NCBI RefSeq assembly: GCF_014647855.1
Contig: NZ_BMPZ01000002.1
Coordinates: 372,001-436,000 of the forward strand
Origin: Shewanella gelidii
Lineage (GTDB): Bacteria; Pseudomonadota; Gammaproteobacteria; Enterobacterales; Shewanellaceae
Direction of reading: 5' to 3'
DNA: 64,000 nt
Position numbers and translations under genes: made by a program
In this document: positions 56,051 to 64,000 of the stretch, in pieces
How the letters are laid out: each line of letters starts with the position of its first letter
How positions within the stretch are numbered: the first letter of the stretch is position 1
Notes under the pieces: model-generated
The model's database searches: none
Told to the model about the DNA's origin: nothing
Seen by the model: only the letters and a program-made list of their open reading frames with translations

Positions 56051-56942
56051 GGTGACCGCCCTGAACATGTTTTTGTGTGCGTTTGGCATAGGCCTGAGAT
56101 GTACGGTCGAAAATAATTGCTAAAGCAACAATTGCTAATCCGTTAAATAAGCCGAGGGTGAAGTATTGATTGGTAATAGATTTTAGAACCGGTTGGCCCA
56201 AACCTTTCACACCGATCATCGAGGCGATTACCACCATGGCGAGTGCCATCATAATGGTTTGGTTTATACCGGCCATGATCGTGGGACCGGCTAAGGGCAA
56301 TTGAACGCCAAGCAGTCGTTGCATCGGGGTAGCGCCGTATGCCGTTGCTGCTTCAAGTACTTCTTTATTGACGAGGCGTATGCCAAGGTTTGTAAGTCGT
56401 ATCACCGGTGGAATGGCATAAATGATGACCGCGATAACACCAGGTACTTTACCGATGCCCAGTAACATTACGACAGGGATCAGGTATACGAATGCCGGCA
56501 TGGTTTGCATTACATCTAATATTGGTGTGACGACGGATTGCACGCGATTAGATCGCGCCATCAGAATGCCGATAGGGACTCCCAGGGCTATAGCGAGCAA
56601 AGTACACACGGTAATAATGCTGAGGGTTCGCATCGTGTCTTGCCACATGCCAAAGTAACCGATGAGCAAAAATGCAACAACGACACCTACAGAGAGTTTT
56701 TTCGAGCGACTGGCCATATAAACAAAGCCAGTGATACATATGAGTACCGCCCACCAAGGCGACTGAACAAGCAACTTTTCGAACCAAATCAAAAAGTCGA
56801 GGAGTGGGTCAAAAAATGACTCAATTAAATCACCGTATTCACGGGAAAAGTCGCGGTAGAGTCCATCAAGGGTTTTGCGGATTTCCAAAAGCGTAGAGCG
56901 ATCCATCTTCGGAAACTTGCTGAGCCAAGAAGAGTCAGCCAT
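56043..56942 (-). CDS. proW: Glycine betaine/choline ABC transporter permease
   Basis: A 299-residue membrane protein with a hydrophilic N-terminus and about six spans. The permease motif AATAYGATPMQRLLGVQLPLAGPTIMAG couples to the ATPase. E. coli ProW is 354 residues. The gene lies between proX and proV. A terminator hairpin separates it from proX by 145 bases. Confidence 0.92.
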   Translation of the reverse strand: MADSSWLSKFPKMDRSTLLEIRKTLDGLYRDFSREYGDLIESFFDPLLDFLIWFEKLLVQSPWWAVLICITGFVYMASRSKKLSVGVVVAFLLIGYFGMWQDTMRTLSIITVCTLLAIALGVPIGILMARSNRVQSVVTPILDVMQTMPAFVYLIPVVMLLGIGKVPGVIAVIIYAIPPVIRLTNLGIRLVNKEVLEAATAYGATPMQRLLGVQLPLAGPTIMAGINQTIMMALAMVVIASMIGVKGLGQPVLKSITNQYFTLGLFNGLAIVALAIIFDRTSQAYAKRTQKHVQGGHHD

Positions 56943-57046
56943 AGGTATTTAACCTCTAATCTAAAAAATTAACAAATGCATTTAACTCATGGGGACGAGT
57001 CAAAAAATGAAACTATAAACCTGATTTTGGTCTATATTTGGCGCAT

Positions 57047-57079
57047 AAAAAAAGCGAGGCCCAATAGGACCTCGCTTTT
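57047..57079 (-). terminator. Hairpin between proX and proW, possible attenuator
   Basis: AAAAGCGAGG pairs with CCTCGCTTTT around a ten-base loop, and on the reverse strand a run of seven T follows. It lies just after the proX stop and could give more binding protein than transporter core, as is usual for such operons. Confidence 0.75.
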
Positions 57080-57087
57080 AAAATCGA

Positions 57088-58095
57088 TTATAAATCGTTA
57101 ACAGCAGCCGTAACTTTTTTAGCAACATCAGCGGACACCCACTGTGACCAAAGCTCAGGGCTATTTAAAAGGAAATGCTCAGCGGCAATCATACCGTCAG
57201 CTTGGTTGTCTTCCATCCATGCGAGAAGTTCGTTCATTTGAGCATTGGTGAACGCGCGCTTGGTCAGGTACTCGACAATGATTGGGGAGCTCTCTGCAAA
57301 CTCGGTCGTAACGACCGTATTCACGTCTGCTGAAGGATACATAGAGACTCTTGGGTTTTCGCACTCGGCTTGACCGATACAGTTTCTAAAGTGCTCAACA
57401 TCTACACCAGTACCAAAATCAACCTTAACCATCTTGTACTTACCCAGTACAGCGGTGGGGGCCCAGTAATAACCAAACCAAGGTTTATTGCGTTCGTATG
57501 CGCGAGCAATGGCACCAGCAAGACCTGCACCTGAACCCGGATCAATCAGATCAAAGCCAGCACTTTCTAAATCAAGTGCACGATATAAGTTTTCTGCAGA
57601 AAGCTGACAACCCCACCCAGCAGGACAACCATAAAATGCTGACCTATCGTCATCTTCAGGGTGTTCAAATAACGCGGCATTTGCCATGACCCCTGCGATT
57701 GTTGCTAAGCTTGGGTCTTTATCGACCATGTATTGGGGTACCCAAAAACCTTCTTCACCGCCGTCTGCAAGTGATGGTGCCGTGACTGCGATTCGCTTAG
57801 CGGCGACGCCTTTTTCGATGAGTTCTTTTACACTATTGTTCCACATCTCTGGGGCAATATCTGGTTCGCCTTTTTCAATCATAGATGTGCTTGTTGGCAT
57901 GGTGTCGCCAGGTACCAGTTCAGCTTCACAGCCATAACCGTGCTCTAGGATAAATCTATCGACATTTGCCATTAATGAAGCTGAGCTCCAGTTCATGTCG
58001 GCAATGGTGACTTTGCCACATTGTTCAGCAGCAAAAGCAGGCGGATTAAGTAGTGAGCCCATTAGGAATCCAGCGACCAATAAAGTCTTTTTCAT
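57088..58095 (-). CDS. proX: Glycine betaine/choline-type substrate-binding protein
   Basis: A 335-residue periplasmic protein with a signal peptide (KKTLLVAGFLMGSLLNPPAFA). The mature part matches the OpuAC/ProX family: ADMNWSSASLMANVDRFILE, DIAPEMWNNSVKELI, FGYYWAPTAVLGKYKMV and several tryptophans that could form the aromatic box for quaternary amines. Cys pairs (QC..., GCPAGWGC) may form disulfides. Choline, betaine and other compatible solutes cannot be told apart by eye. Confidence 0.92.
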   Translation of the reverse strand: MKKTLLVAGFLMGSLLNPPAFAAEQCGKVTIADMNWSSASLMANVDRFILEHGYGCEAELVPGDTMPTSTSMIEKGEPDIAPEMWNNSVKELIEKGVAAKRIAVTAPSLADGGEEGFWVPQYMVDKDPSLATIAGVMANAALFEHPEDDDRSAFYGCPAGWGCQLSAENLYRALDLESAGFDLIDPGSGAGLAGAIARAYERNKPWFGYYWAPTAVLGKYKMVKVDFGTGVDVEHFRNCIGQAECENPRVSMYPSADVNTVVTTEFAESSPIIVEYLTKRAFTNAQMNELLAWMEDNQADGMIAAEHFLLNSPELWSQWVSADVAKKVTAAVNDL

Positions 58096-58134
58096 AAGAG
58101 CCTCATACTCAAATTGAATTTTATTTTGTCGCAG

Positions 58135-58191
58135 ACCATACAGATCAGACCATTGTAAGTCAAAAGTGATTGACTTTTGTTATGACTTTTG
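58135..58191 (-). promoter_or_regulatory. proX promoter with three ACTTTTG repeats
   Basis: On the reverse strand a sigma-70 pair, TTGACT (58158-58163) and TATGGT (58135-58140), is spaced by 17 bases and lies 40 bases before proX. Over and upstream of the -35 there are CAAAAGT (58161-58167), ACTTTTG (58173-58179) and ACTTTTG (58185-58191), each separated by five bases. The regulator is unknown. Confidence 0.6.
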
Positions 58192-58334
58192 GCAGTCACC
58201 TTTATAAGGTAAGGTTATGTACTATAAGCTTTTTTTATATAGGCTAATTATTTTGTAGCTTTGACCTAAAAAGTGTTTAAAGCGCGCTTTTATAGGTGAG
58301 GTGCCATGCTATAATTATTTGATAAATTTCGAAA

Positions 58335-58712
58335 ATGGCGAAGAAAAACGTGAGTCAAGAGCAGAGTAAATTAGATAAAGTGCTAGCCGAAGCACGTGAA
58401 TATAAGCAAAATCGAGAAAAGGGATATCGCGAGCAAGCATTAAAGCTTTATCCGTGGATTTGTGGTCGCTGTACGCGAGAGTTTACGCATAAAAATTTAA
58501 GTGAACTCACGGTGCATCACGTGGATCATAACCATGATAATAACCCTTCAGACGGCTCAAATTGGGAACTATTGTGTTTGTATTGTCATGACAATGAGCA
58601 TTCTAAATATGAAGAGCTGATTCAATACGGTTCGACTCAAGAGAATCAAGTTGAAGCCGCGACACACAACCCATTTGCAGATCTGAAAGCGATGATGGGA
58701 AATAAAAAATAA
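58335..58712 (+). CDS. yajD: YajD-like HNH nuclease
   Basis: A 125-residue protein with a Cys4-type zinc site (CGRC and CLYC) framing an HNH motif (TVHHVDHNHDNNPSDGSNWELLC, with DNEHSKYE following). It resembles YajD of E. coli (115 residues), a small HNH endonuclease of unclear role. Start ATG at 58335; it is divergent from proX. Confidence 0.88.
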   Translation: MAKKNVSQEQSKLDKVLAEAREYKQNREKGYREQALKLYPWICGRCTREFTHKNLSELTVHHVDHNHDNNPSDGSNWELLCLYCHDNEHSKYEELIQYGSTQENQVEAATHNPFADLKAMMGNKK

Positions 58713-58735
58713 CCTTGCACGGCATTATTTTTTAG

Positions 58736-58984
58736 CTAGTTTTTAGATTTATTTGAATGGTTTGCAATTCTGGACTCAGAAGCAAGCCATTGCTCTCGAT
58801 TGAGTGTCTTCTGGTTTACCATCCCTTCATATTTCTGTTTTCGTTCTGCAAGTGCGCTAATAATTGCCTGTTGGCGAGATTCGTCAGCTTGTCCCCACCC
58901 AACAATCTCATCGATATGCCGGTAGCAGCCCATACAATAGTTGTCATCATTTAAGCCACAGCGTGCAACACAAGGGGATAGCAT
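58736..58984 (-). CDS. DUF1289 family protein
   Basis: An 82-residue protein. Four Cys, in SPCVARC and CMGC, sit in the N-terminal 20 residues and may bind zinc or an iron-sulfur cluster. A helical tail follows (ESRQQAIISALAERKQKY). The pattern is the DUF1289 signature, an uncharacterised family often next to small domain genes. It is convergent with yajD. Confidence 0.85.
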   Translation of the reverse strand: MLSPCVARCGLNDDNYCMGCYRHIDEIVGWGQADESRQQAIISALAERKQKYEGMVNQKTLNREQWLASESRIANHSNKSKN

Positions 58985-59488
58985 TCAAAAATTCCTTTTT
59001 AGTTTTTACTTATTAAGCATCATGTATGGCATGTATTCAAGAGGCAAGCGCGAATCCTCCTGTATTATTTTGTTTTAGTGAAAGTGGTTTAATCACACAA
59101 ATTCAATCCCATGCAATGGTGCACATATTGCCAACGAGGTGCTGGAAACCATATAAATTGGCTGCATGGCATCGGGTTGCGGCTAACGACACAATAAACC
59201 GTGGAGAAGTGTCCTAGCTGTATTCGTTGTGTTTCAAAATGCTGATAACGTTTGGGCATTTATTTCGTAACAAGTATAAGAGAAATAGGGTGTTTTTGTG
59301 AATGAAGGAACATTGCTAGGTGGCAAAGTCGTGTAGTATTCTTGTGTTCACATACTGCATTTTCCGCTTGTTGTTAGCGAAGTTGATTTGCTCTCACTGT
59401 ATCGTGGATGCCTAGTTATTGACTGTAAAAGGAATGATCTGGGGTTTCTCCTAGATTGAAGTGCTACACACGAACTTAAAATGGAATT
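58985..59488. other. 0.5-kb intergenic region, no gene recognised
   Basis: Located between DUF1289 and the helicase. It holds only short frames without motifs (for example 59026-59217) and no RNA gene that I can see. Confidence 0.5.
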
Positions 59489-62200
59489 TTGCCCTTGAGC
59501 CTCCCCAATATTCTTTCCTACTACCGTGATTGCTATAAAGAAGATAGTGCCGATCTAAATTTGTGGAACCTGAATAAGCTGAAAGATGAAGATCGACTGG
59601 TGCTAGAAGGCCAAGATGACTTGGGCACCGGTTTCCTCCCTCGTCTGCCAATTCCAAGCAGTTTTGGCGAGCAGATGATGAAGCGTGTTGAGGTCTATCA
59701 ACGCGAGCGAGTGCTGCTTTACGCGAGCTTTATCTTGGTAGGGAAGGTAGAAATAAAAGGAGAGATGAAGCAAGTCGTATCACCACTTTTATTTAACGAA
59801 GCAACAATCGATAAAGAAGACGATTATTATTACTTCTCAGTGAACAACCCTGCGCCAGAGATCAATGAATCGTTAATAGAATTGCTGATGCCAGAAGGGC
59901 ATACCATGCCCGTCGTCGATAATATGACGCATATTCAATCGCCTTCCTTATGGACATCATGGCTTAAAGACTGCCCGTTAGCGCTTAATTCTCTTGAGCT
60001 ACTAAAGTTTCCGAACTTGGTAGGCAATGATGAAATTAAGCGTGCCCTGAGGCGAAAAACAGCCACACTACTGCCTGCATCGATGTTAGTTTTTGTGGAG
60101 CGTTCGACCAGCAGCCGAGGCGTGCTACATGAATTAGAAGAGCTGATTGAGTCTCCGCAATTGTCATCACCAATCAATCACCTTTTTTCCCCGAAGGCCC
60201 CAGCTCAAGCCAGTAAACCATTGAAGTTCAATTACCTACCAGGTCTATTGTCGACGCCGCAAAAGAAAATTATATCTATTGCGGCCAATGCCAGTTTAGG
60301 TTGCGCTTCTGGGCCGCCGGGTACCGGAAAGAGCTATACTATCGCTGCGATTGCCGCAGAGCATATGGCAAGAGGGGAATCTGTGCTGATTGTCGCGAAC
60401 AATGATGCGGCATTAGACGTCATTGCAGACAAGTTGGATGAGAATTTTGGCCTTAGTGATGTATCTATCAGAGCAGGGCAGAAAGAGTTTTTAAAGAAGC
60501 TAAAAAGCTATATTGCTGATCTATTATCAGGGTATTTCAACGAAGAATTAAACCAAGAACCGCTTGCACGTGAGTCGGAACTTAAAAAGCTCAATCGTTC
60601 ACTTGATAAAGCAGAAGCTCGTTTTGTGAAGTTTTGCCATAAAGCAATTGTGAGAGGCCAACGCTTAAAAGGGCTAGAAGAGCGCGATATCCAATGGGTG
60701 AAGCGGCTCTACTTAGCCTTGGCGACCAGTGGCATTCGCAAACTCGTCATGCAGTGGTCGTCGCTAAATGACATCATTAATCAACATGAAAGTAGGGAGC
60801 AACTCGCAAGCGGTTATCTCAGCGCACTTAAAAATACCAATTTAAAAACCTTAGTGGAAACACAGCGCCAATCATTGCAAGCGTTTAATAAAGCGATAAG
60901 AAGTCGAACATCCAAGCGGCAATTTGAGTTGTTTGACAACATAGAGTATTCAGCATTGCTGTCGGCATTTCCCGTATGGCTGGTCAGCTTAAATACCTTG
61001 TACCGAGTGCTGCCGCTGAAAGCTGAAATGTTTGATTTGGTCATTATCGATGAAGCAACACAATGCAATATTAGTAGTTGCTTGCCCGCGCTCTATAGAG
61101 CTAAGAGAGCGATGGTGGTGGGCGATACAAAACAGCTACGACATTACTCCTTCTTAGCAAAAAGCAAAGAAGCGCAGATCATGTCGAAATATGAATTGTC
61201 ACTCAGTACCGAGGGAATAACGAGTTATCGAGATAGCTCCATTCTCGACCTGACCTTAAGTGCTTTGAGTAGCCATGATCAACTCGCATTCTTGGATGAA
61301 CACTTTCGGAGTAAACCCGAGTTAATCCACTTTAGTAATCAGTCGTTCTATCAGGGCAAACTCAAGGTGATGCAGCACAGGCCGTGTACCAGTAGTGGTC
61401 ATCTGCACTTGAATCGGTTAGAAGGCGTACGTGATAGCTCGGGAATCAACCATATCGAAGCGGCTCAAGTCGTCGCCGCTATTCGAGAGCAAGTTAGCGA
61501 AGACTTGAGCGCTGGTATCTGTCACAGCATTGGAGTTATCTCACCTTTTAGGCATCAAGCGGAATACATTGCCAAAGAGATTGGGGCCAATTTCAGTGAA
61601 GCTGAAATTCTCAAGCATAAGCTGCGTTCGGCCACTCCTTTTGGGTTTCAGGGAGAAGAACGAGACATTATGCTTATCTCTTTCTCTGTTGATAATGAAT
61701 CAAAACGTGCAGCGGTTTACCTGAACAAAGCCGATGTTTTCAACGTGACGATTACCAGAGCAAGACAGAAGCAAATCCTGTTTTTGTCAATTGATGAAAC
61801 GCTGCTGCCAAAAAGCAATTTATTACGACGGTATTTAGGCACAATGAATGAGTTTGAAGCGACACACTCTACGGTGACTGAACTTGATGAGTTTCAAAAT
61901 GAGGTTGTGAAAGAGCTTGCAATGCTAGAGGTCAAAACTTGGCCCGGGTATACCATTGCAGGAACCGAAGTTGATATTCTGTGTCGTTACCAGAACCGAT
62001 ATCTTGCGATTGACTTGATTGGTTTCCCTGGACCTTGGAAAGACTTCTTTGAACTCAACACCTATAAATTATTTAAGCGAGCTGGTGTAGAAGTCTTACC
62101 GGTGAGCTATGGCTTATGGGTTGTCGATAAAGAAGCCTGTATTCAGCAAATAGCGACAAAATTGAATGTAAGTTTGAACCAAAGTGTGCCTGTTGTGTAA
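59489..62200 (+). CDS. SF1 (UPF1-like) helicase with possible nuclease-like C-terminus
   Basis: A 903-residue protein. A divergent N-terminal region (1-240) is followed by an SF1 helicase core: Walker A GPPGTGKS at 275-282, DEAT at 521-524, GDTKQLRH, then HFRSKPELI, ATPFGFQGEERD and TITRARQ. A charged helical insertion lies at about 340-440. The last 110 residues look like a small alpha/beta domain with GTEVDIL (Asp829), AIDLIG (Asp842) and a helix with Glu; it resembles a PD-(D/E)xK fold that lacks the usual lysine. The start is TTG 59489, because an upstream stop lies in frame. Substrate and partners are unknown. Confidence 0.78.
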   Translation: MPLSLPNILSYYRDCYKEDSADLNLWNLNKLKDEDRLVLEGQDDLGTGFLPRLPIPSSFGEQMMKRVEVYQRERVLLYASFILVGKVEIKGEMKQVVSPLLFNEATIDKEDDYYYFSVNNPAPEINESLIELLMPEGHTMPVVDNMTHIQSPSLWTSWLKDCPLALNSLELLKFPNLVGNDEIKRALRRKTATLLPASMLVFVERSTSSRGVLHELEELIESPQLSSPINHLFSPKAPAQASKPLKFNYLPGLLSTPQKKIISIAANASLGCASGPPGTGKSYTIAAIAAEHMARGESVLIVANNDAALDVIADKLDENFGLSDVSIRAGQKEFLKKLKSYIADLLSGYFNEELNQEPLARESELKKLNRSLDKAEARFVKFCHKAIVRGQRLKGLEERDIQWVKRLYLALATSGIRKLVMQWSSLNDIINQHESREQLASGYLSALKNTNLKTLVETQRQSLQAFNKAIRSRTSKRQFELFDNIEYSALLSAFPVWLVSLNTLYRVLPLKAEMFDLVIIDEATQCNISSCLPALYRAKRAMVVGDTKQLRHYSFLAKSKEAQIMSKYELSLSTEGITSYRDSSILDLTLSALSSHDQLAFLDEHFRSKPELIHFSNQSFYQGKLKVMQHRPCTSSGHLHLNRLEGVRDSSGINHIEAAQVVAAIREQVSEDLSAGICHSIGVISPFRHQAEYIAKEIGANFSEAEILKHKLRSATPFGFQGEERDIMLISFSVDNESKRAAVYLNKADVFNVTITRARQKQILFLSIDETLLPKSNLLRRYLGTMNEFEATHSTVTELDEFQNEVVKELAMLEVKTWPGYTIAGTEVDILCRYQNRYLAIDLIGFPGPWKDFFELNTYKLFKRAGVEVLPVSYGLWVVDKEACIQQIATKLNVSLNQSVPVV

Positions 62201-62470
62201 GCGTGCTTGTTGAGCTAATGGACGGGAAATTGTTATGGATTTCGCTTGGTAGTCCCTCGGTGAGGCATGAATCAAAAGTCGAACCCTACTTTTGATAAAT
62301 TGAAAATATGCTTGCGAGCGGTTAAGTTTAAAACAAGCTTGAGAGTGCTTGAGCTTAAAATGAATCACCTTAATTACGGCAGGTCAAGAGCCTTGCATCT
62401 TCATGCAAAGACCGAAGCCTTTTACGCAAGAGATGTAGAATCGATAAATATATTCAGTAAGGATTAGCTG

Positions 62471-63541
62471 ATGCGAAGAACGGATACAACGCTTTTAGAA
62501 CAAATGCGGATTAATGATGAGGAGATCAACACGCGTATGAAGCTGCTTGATCTTGATGAAGCATCACTAACGCTGATAGCCAATCAAAAGCATTTAATTG
62601 AAACAAATATTGATCTCATTGTTGAAGAATTTTACCAGCGTCAAACCAGCGTTGAAGAAATCTCTCTATTGATTGGTGATGCCGATACGCTGCAGCGGTT
62701 AACGAATGCTCAGCGTCGCTATGTATTGGATTTGTTTTCTGGGATCTATGACGGTGAATATGTGAACAACCGATTGCGGATTGGTCTCGTCCATAAGCGG
62801 ATCGGTGTTGAACCTAAATTGTATTTGTCAGCGGTTAAAACCCTGAAAGGTTTGATAGTTAGCATTTTGCGGGACAATATTAAAGATCAAGATCTGCTCT
62901 ATGACACAGTCACTGCATTGAACGGGCTCATCTTTTTTGATACGACCCTAGTTTTTGATACCTACATTGACAGCCTCGTCGGTGAAATCGAATCTGCCAA
63001 ACGCAAGACAGAGGCGTACGCAAAAAGCCTAGAAGCCAAAGTGCAGGAGCGTACTAAACAGCTTGAGGCACAAGCGAAAATCGATCCTTTAACCGGAATT
63101 TCCAATCAACGGGCCATGCAAGAAGGGTTGCGGCGAGAAATGTCTTCGGCCAAACGCCGTGGGACGGAGCTATCGCTGGTATATTTTGACGTGGACAAAT
63201 TTAAATTGGTGAACGATCAGCAAGGGCATATCAAAGGAGATGAAATGCTCAAGCATATTGGTCAAGCGATGAAAGAGAGTGTGCGTGAAGTGGACATTTG
63301 TTGTCGTTACGGTGGCGATGAGTTTTGCTTGATATTACCTGAGTGCAAATTGATTGATGCAGCACGGATTTGCCAATACATCATCGATAGATATGAAAAA
63401 CGTTATCCGGATTCTTCTCTTAGTATGGGGATTGCGAGCCTGAAACCAGATGACCAATTTGATGATGAGCAGCTCATCCGCTTGGCCGACGAGCAGATGT
63501 ACCTCGCGAAAGCCTGCGAAGGTTCAAAAATTTGTTATTGA
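62471..63541 (+). CDS. Globin-coupled sensor diguanylate cyclase
   Basis: A 356-residue cytoplasmic protein. Residues about 20-170 are a globin-coupled sensor domain with likely proximal heme His108 (GLVHKRIG). A coiled-coil linker (about 175-205, AKSLEAKVQERTKQLEAQ) leads to a GGDEF domain: active site GGDEF at 281-285 and inhibitory I-site RxxD (Arg272-Asp275) five residues before it. It should make cyclic di-GMP in response to oxygen or another gas. ATG at 62471. Confidence 0.92.
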   Translation: MRRTDTTLLEQMRINDEEINTRMKLLDLDEASLTLIANQKHLIETNIDLIVEEFYQRQTSVEEISLLIGDADTLQRLTNAQRRYVLDLFSGIYDGEYVNNRLRIGLVHKRIGVEPKLYLSAVKTLKGLIVSILRDNIKDQDLLYDTVTALNGLIFFDTTLVFDTYIDSLVGEIESAKRKTEAYAKSLEAKVQERTKQLEAQAKIDPLTGISNQRAMQEGLRREMSSAKRRGTELSLVYFDVDKFKLVNDQQGHIKGDEMLKHIGQAMKESVREVDICCRYGGDEFCLILPECKLIDAARICQYIIDRYEKRYPDSSLSMGIASLKPDDQFDDEQLIRLADEQMYLAKACEGSKICY

Positions 63542-63583
63542 TCAGTATGGACAATTTCTCTTGAGTGATGGCAATGTTTATTG

Positions 63584-63609
63584 CCATAGTTTATGAGCAT
63601 AAACTATGG
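63584..63609. repeat. Perfect inverted repeat after the diguanylate cyclase gene
   Basis: CCATAGTTTAT pairs exactly with ATAAACTATGG around a GAGC loop. It lies 43 bases after the stop. No T tract follows, so it is a weak terminator candidate at best. Confidence 0.7.
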
Positions 63610-63611
63610 AA

Positions 63612-63645
63612 TTTGAGCTTTGAGCTTTGAGCTTTGAGCTTTGAG
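63612..63645. repeat. Heptamer tandem repeat (TTTGAGC)
   Basis: Nearly five copies (4 full and 6 bases) of TTTGAGC. Slippage could change the copy number. Confidence 0.9.
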
Positions 63646-63663
63646 AAAATAAAGGCGTTTTTC

Positions 63664-63683
63664 CAATCCCATTATTGGGATTG
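63664..63683. repeat. Short hairpin CAATCCCA / TGGGATTG
   Basis: An 8-bp perfect stem with a TTAT loop, in the 269-base spacer before the last gene. No clear promoter element was assigned. Confidence 0.6.
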
Positions 63684-63810
63684 AACCGTATATAGACAAA
63701 AGCTATTTATATCGGTAACTGCAACAGAGATTCTTGAGTGTGTAGACAGGCGTCATGGGCATTGCTGTGATATGATCTTCACACTTGTTTATCGCTGAGT
63801 TCTACTGCTT

Positions 63811-64000
63811 TTGGAATCTGAATTTTCCCGTCTGTTTCACCAACTGGATACCCTATTACTGCAAAGTCGTTGTTTGTGGCAAGTCGCTCCCTTTGAAGCG
63901 AAGGGCTTACCATGGGAGGGTGATTTTCCCGCATTAAGTCAGGTGGTTTGGGCGATCGAAGATGCCCAGATTGATGATATCGATCGCGATGCCGAACAGT
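63811..64000 (+). CDS. Unidentified protein, 3' part missing
   Basis: A reading frame open from 63799 to the window edge. The first plausible start is TTG at 63811 (LESEFSRLFHQLD). About 63 residues are visible, with LWQVAPFE and GLPWEGDFPALSQVVWAIED. The pattern looks like a real protein, rich in Trp and acidic residues, but I could not assign a family from this part. Confidence 0.55.
   Translation, partial: MESEFSRLFHQLDTLLLQSRCLWQVAPFEAKGLPWEGDFPALSQVVWAIEDAQIDDIDRDAEQ

Noticed and set aside
59026-59217. 63-codon forward frame in the spacer before the helicase
   Set aside because: No motif and no credible start.
62267-62467. 66-codon forward frame between helicase and cyclase
   Set aside because: It ends just before the cyclase start, lacks a ribosome site and shows no family pattern.
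63612-63645. Heptamer array as a CRISPR
   Set aside because: The unit is 7 bases with no spacers, so it is a simple tandem repeat.
1-64000. rRNA, tRNA, prophage or insertion sequence genes
   Set aside because: No cloverleaf, rRNA block, transposase or phage structural pattern was found by reading. A dedicated search could still reveal a small RNA.

Overview
The window is a chromosomal segment of a marine-type gammaproteobacterium, most like Shewanella and other Alteromonadales. The strongest clue is a seven-gene valine/branched-chain acyl-CoA operon in the Shewanella order ivdA-mmsA-ivdC-ivdD-ivdE-mmsB-ivdG. Supporting clues are DUF3624, DUF1415, DUF1289, DUF2797 and YajD housekeeping genes, OmpW, a GcvR-type regulator next to pst genes, and long-form PstC/PstA. 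Genus and species are inferred, not proven. I saw no rRNA, tRNA, CRISPR array, complete insertion sequence or phage genes. Layout, 1-9000: the end of an OmpW gene; a short-chain dehydrogenase (SDR) that has lost key residues; metA behind a MetJ-type operator; a cupin/SDR pair divergent from an HxlR regulator with a perfect inverted repeat between them; a 1.1 kb gene-free stretch with degenerate repeats; a nitronate monooxygenase; an AT-rich membrane-TPR gene; and a DUF3624 gene. 9000-17200: the ivd operon, with a LiuR-like palindrome upstream and a terminator-like hairpin between mmsA and ivdC. Its products take isobutyryl-CoA through methacrylyl-CoA, 3-hydroxyisobutyrate and methylmalonate semialdehyde to propionyl-CoA. 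The thiolase and the SDR probably serve the parallel isoleucine branch. 17400-24700: a small membrane protein, an S9 peptidase lipoprotein, a YbjQ/YbjQ/M48 peptidase operon, a Sel1-repeat gene broken by one in-frame stop, and the ABC-F protein YbiT. 24700-35700: a secreted coiled-coil protein with an eight-cysteine C-terminal domain, an M17 aminopeptidase, a LETM1-like protein, DUF1415, LysE, a DUF4136 lipoprotein, a MATE-LysR pair, a crotonase, an SDR and a DUF465 protein. 36000-43400: a radical SAM enzyme, a Kef potassium-efflux pair, a nitroreductase, DUF2797, an EamA transporter and a LysR regulator. 43600-47800: an ApbE flavin transferase directly upstream of a diheme c-type lipoprotein that carries a candidate FMN-attachment motif, then a periplasmic binding protein and a GcvR-like ACT protein. 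47800-53600: pstC-pstA-pstB-phoU behind a Pho box, with no pstS in the window. 53600-58200: proX-proW-proV (betaine/choline-type ABC importer) read with a porin. 58300-64000: YajD, DUF1289, a 903-residue SF1 helicase with a possible nuclease-like tail, a globin-coupled diguanylate cyclase, a repeat-rich spacer and a truncated gene at the edge. The best candidate for something new is the ApbE plus multi-cofactor lipoprotein pair at 43667-45955. After it come the YbjQ/M48 operon, the Cys-rich coiled-coil secreted protein and the helicase fusion. These functions are inferred from sequence alone.
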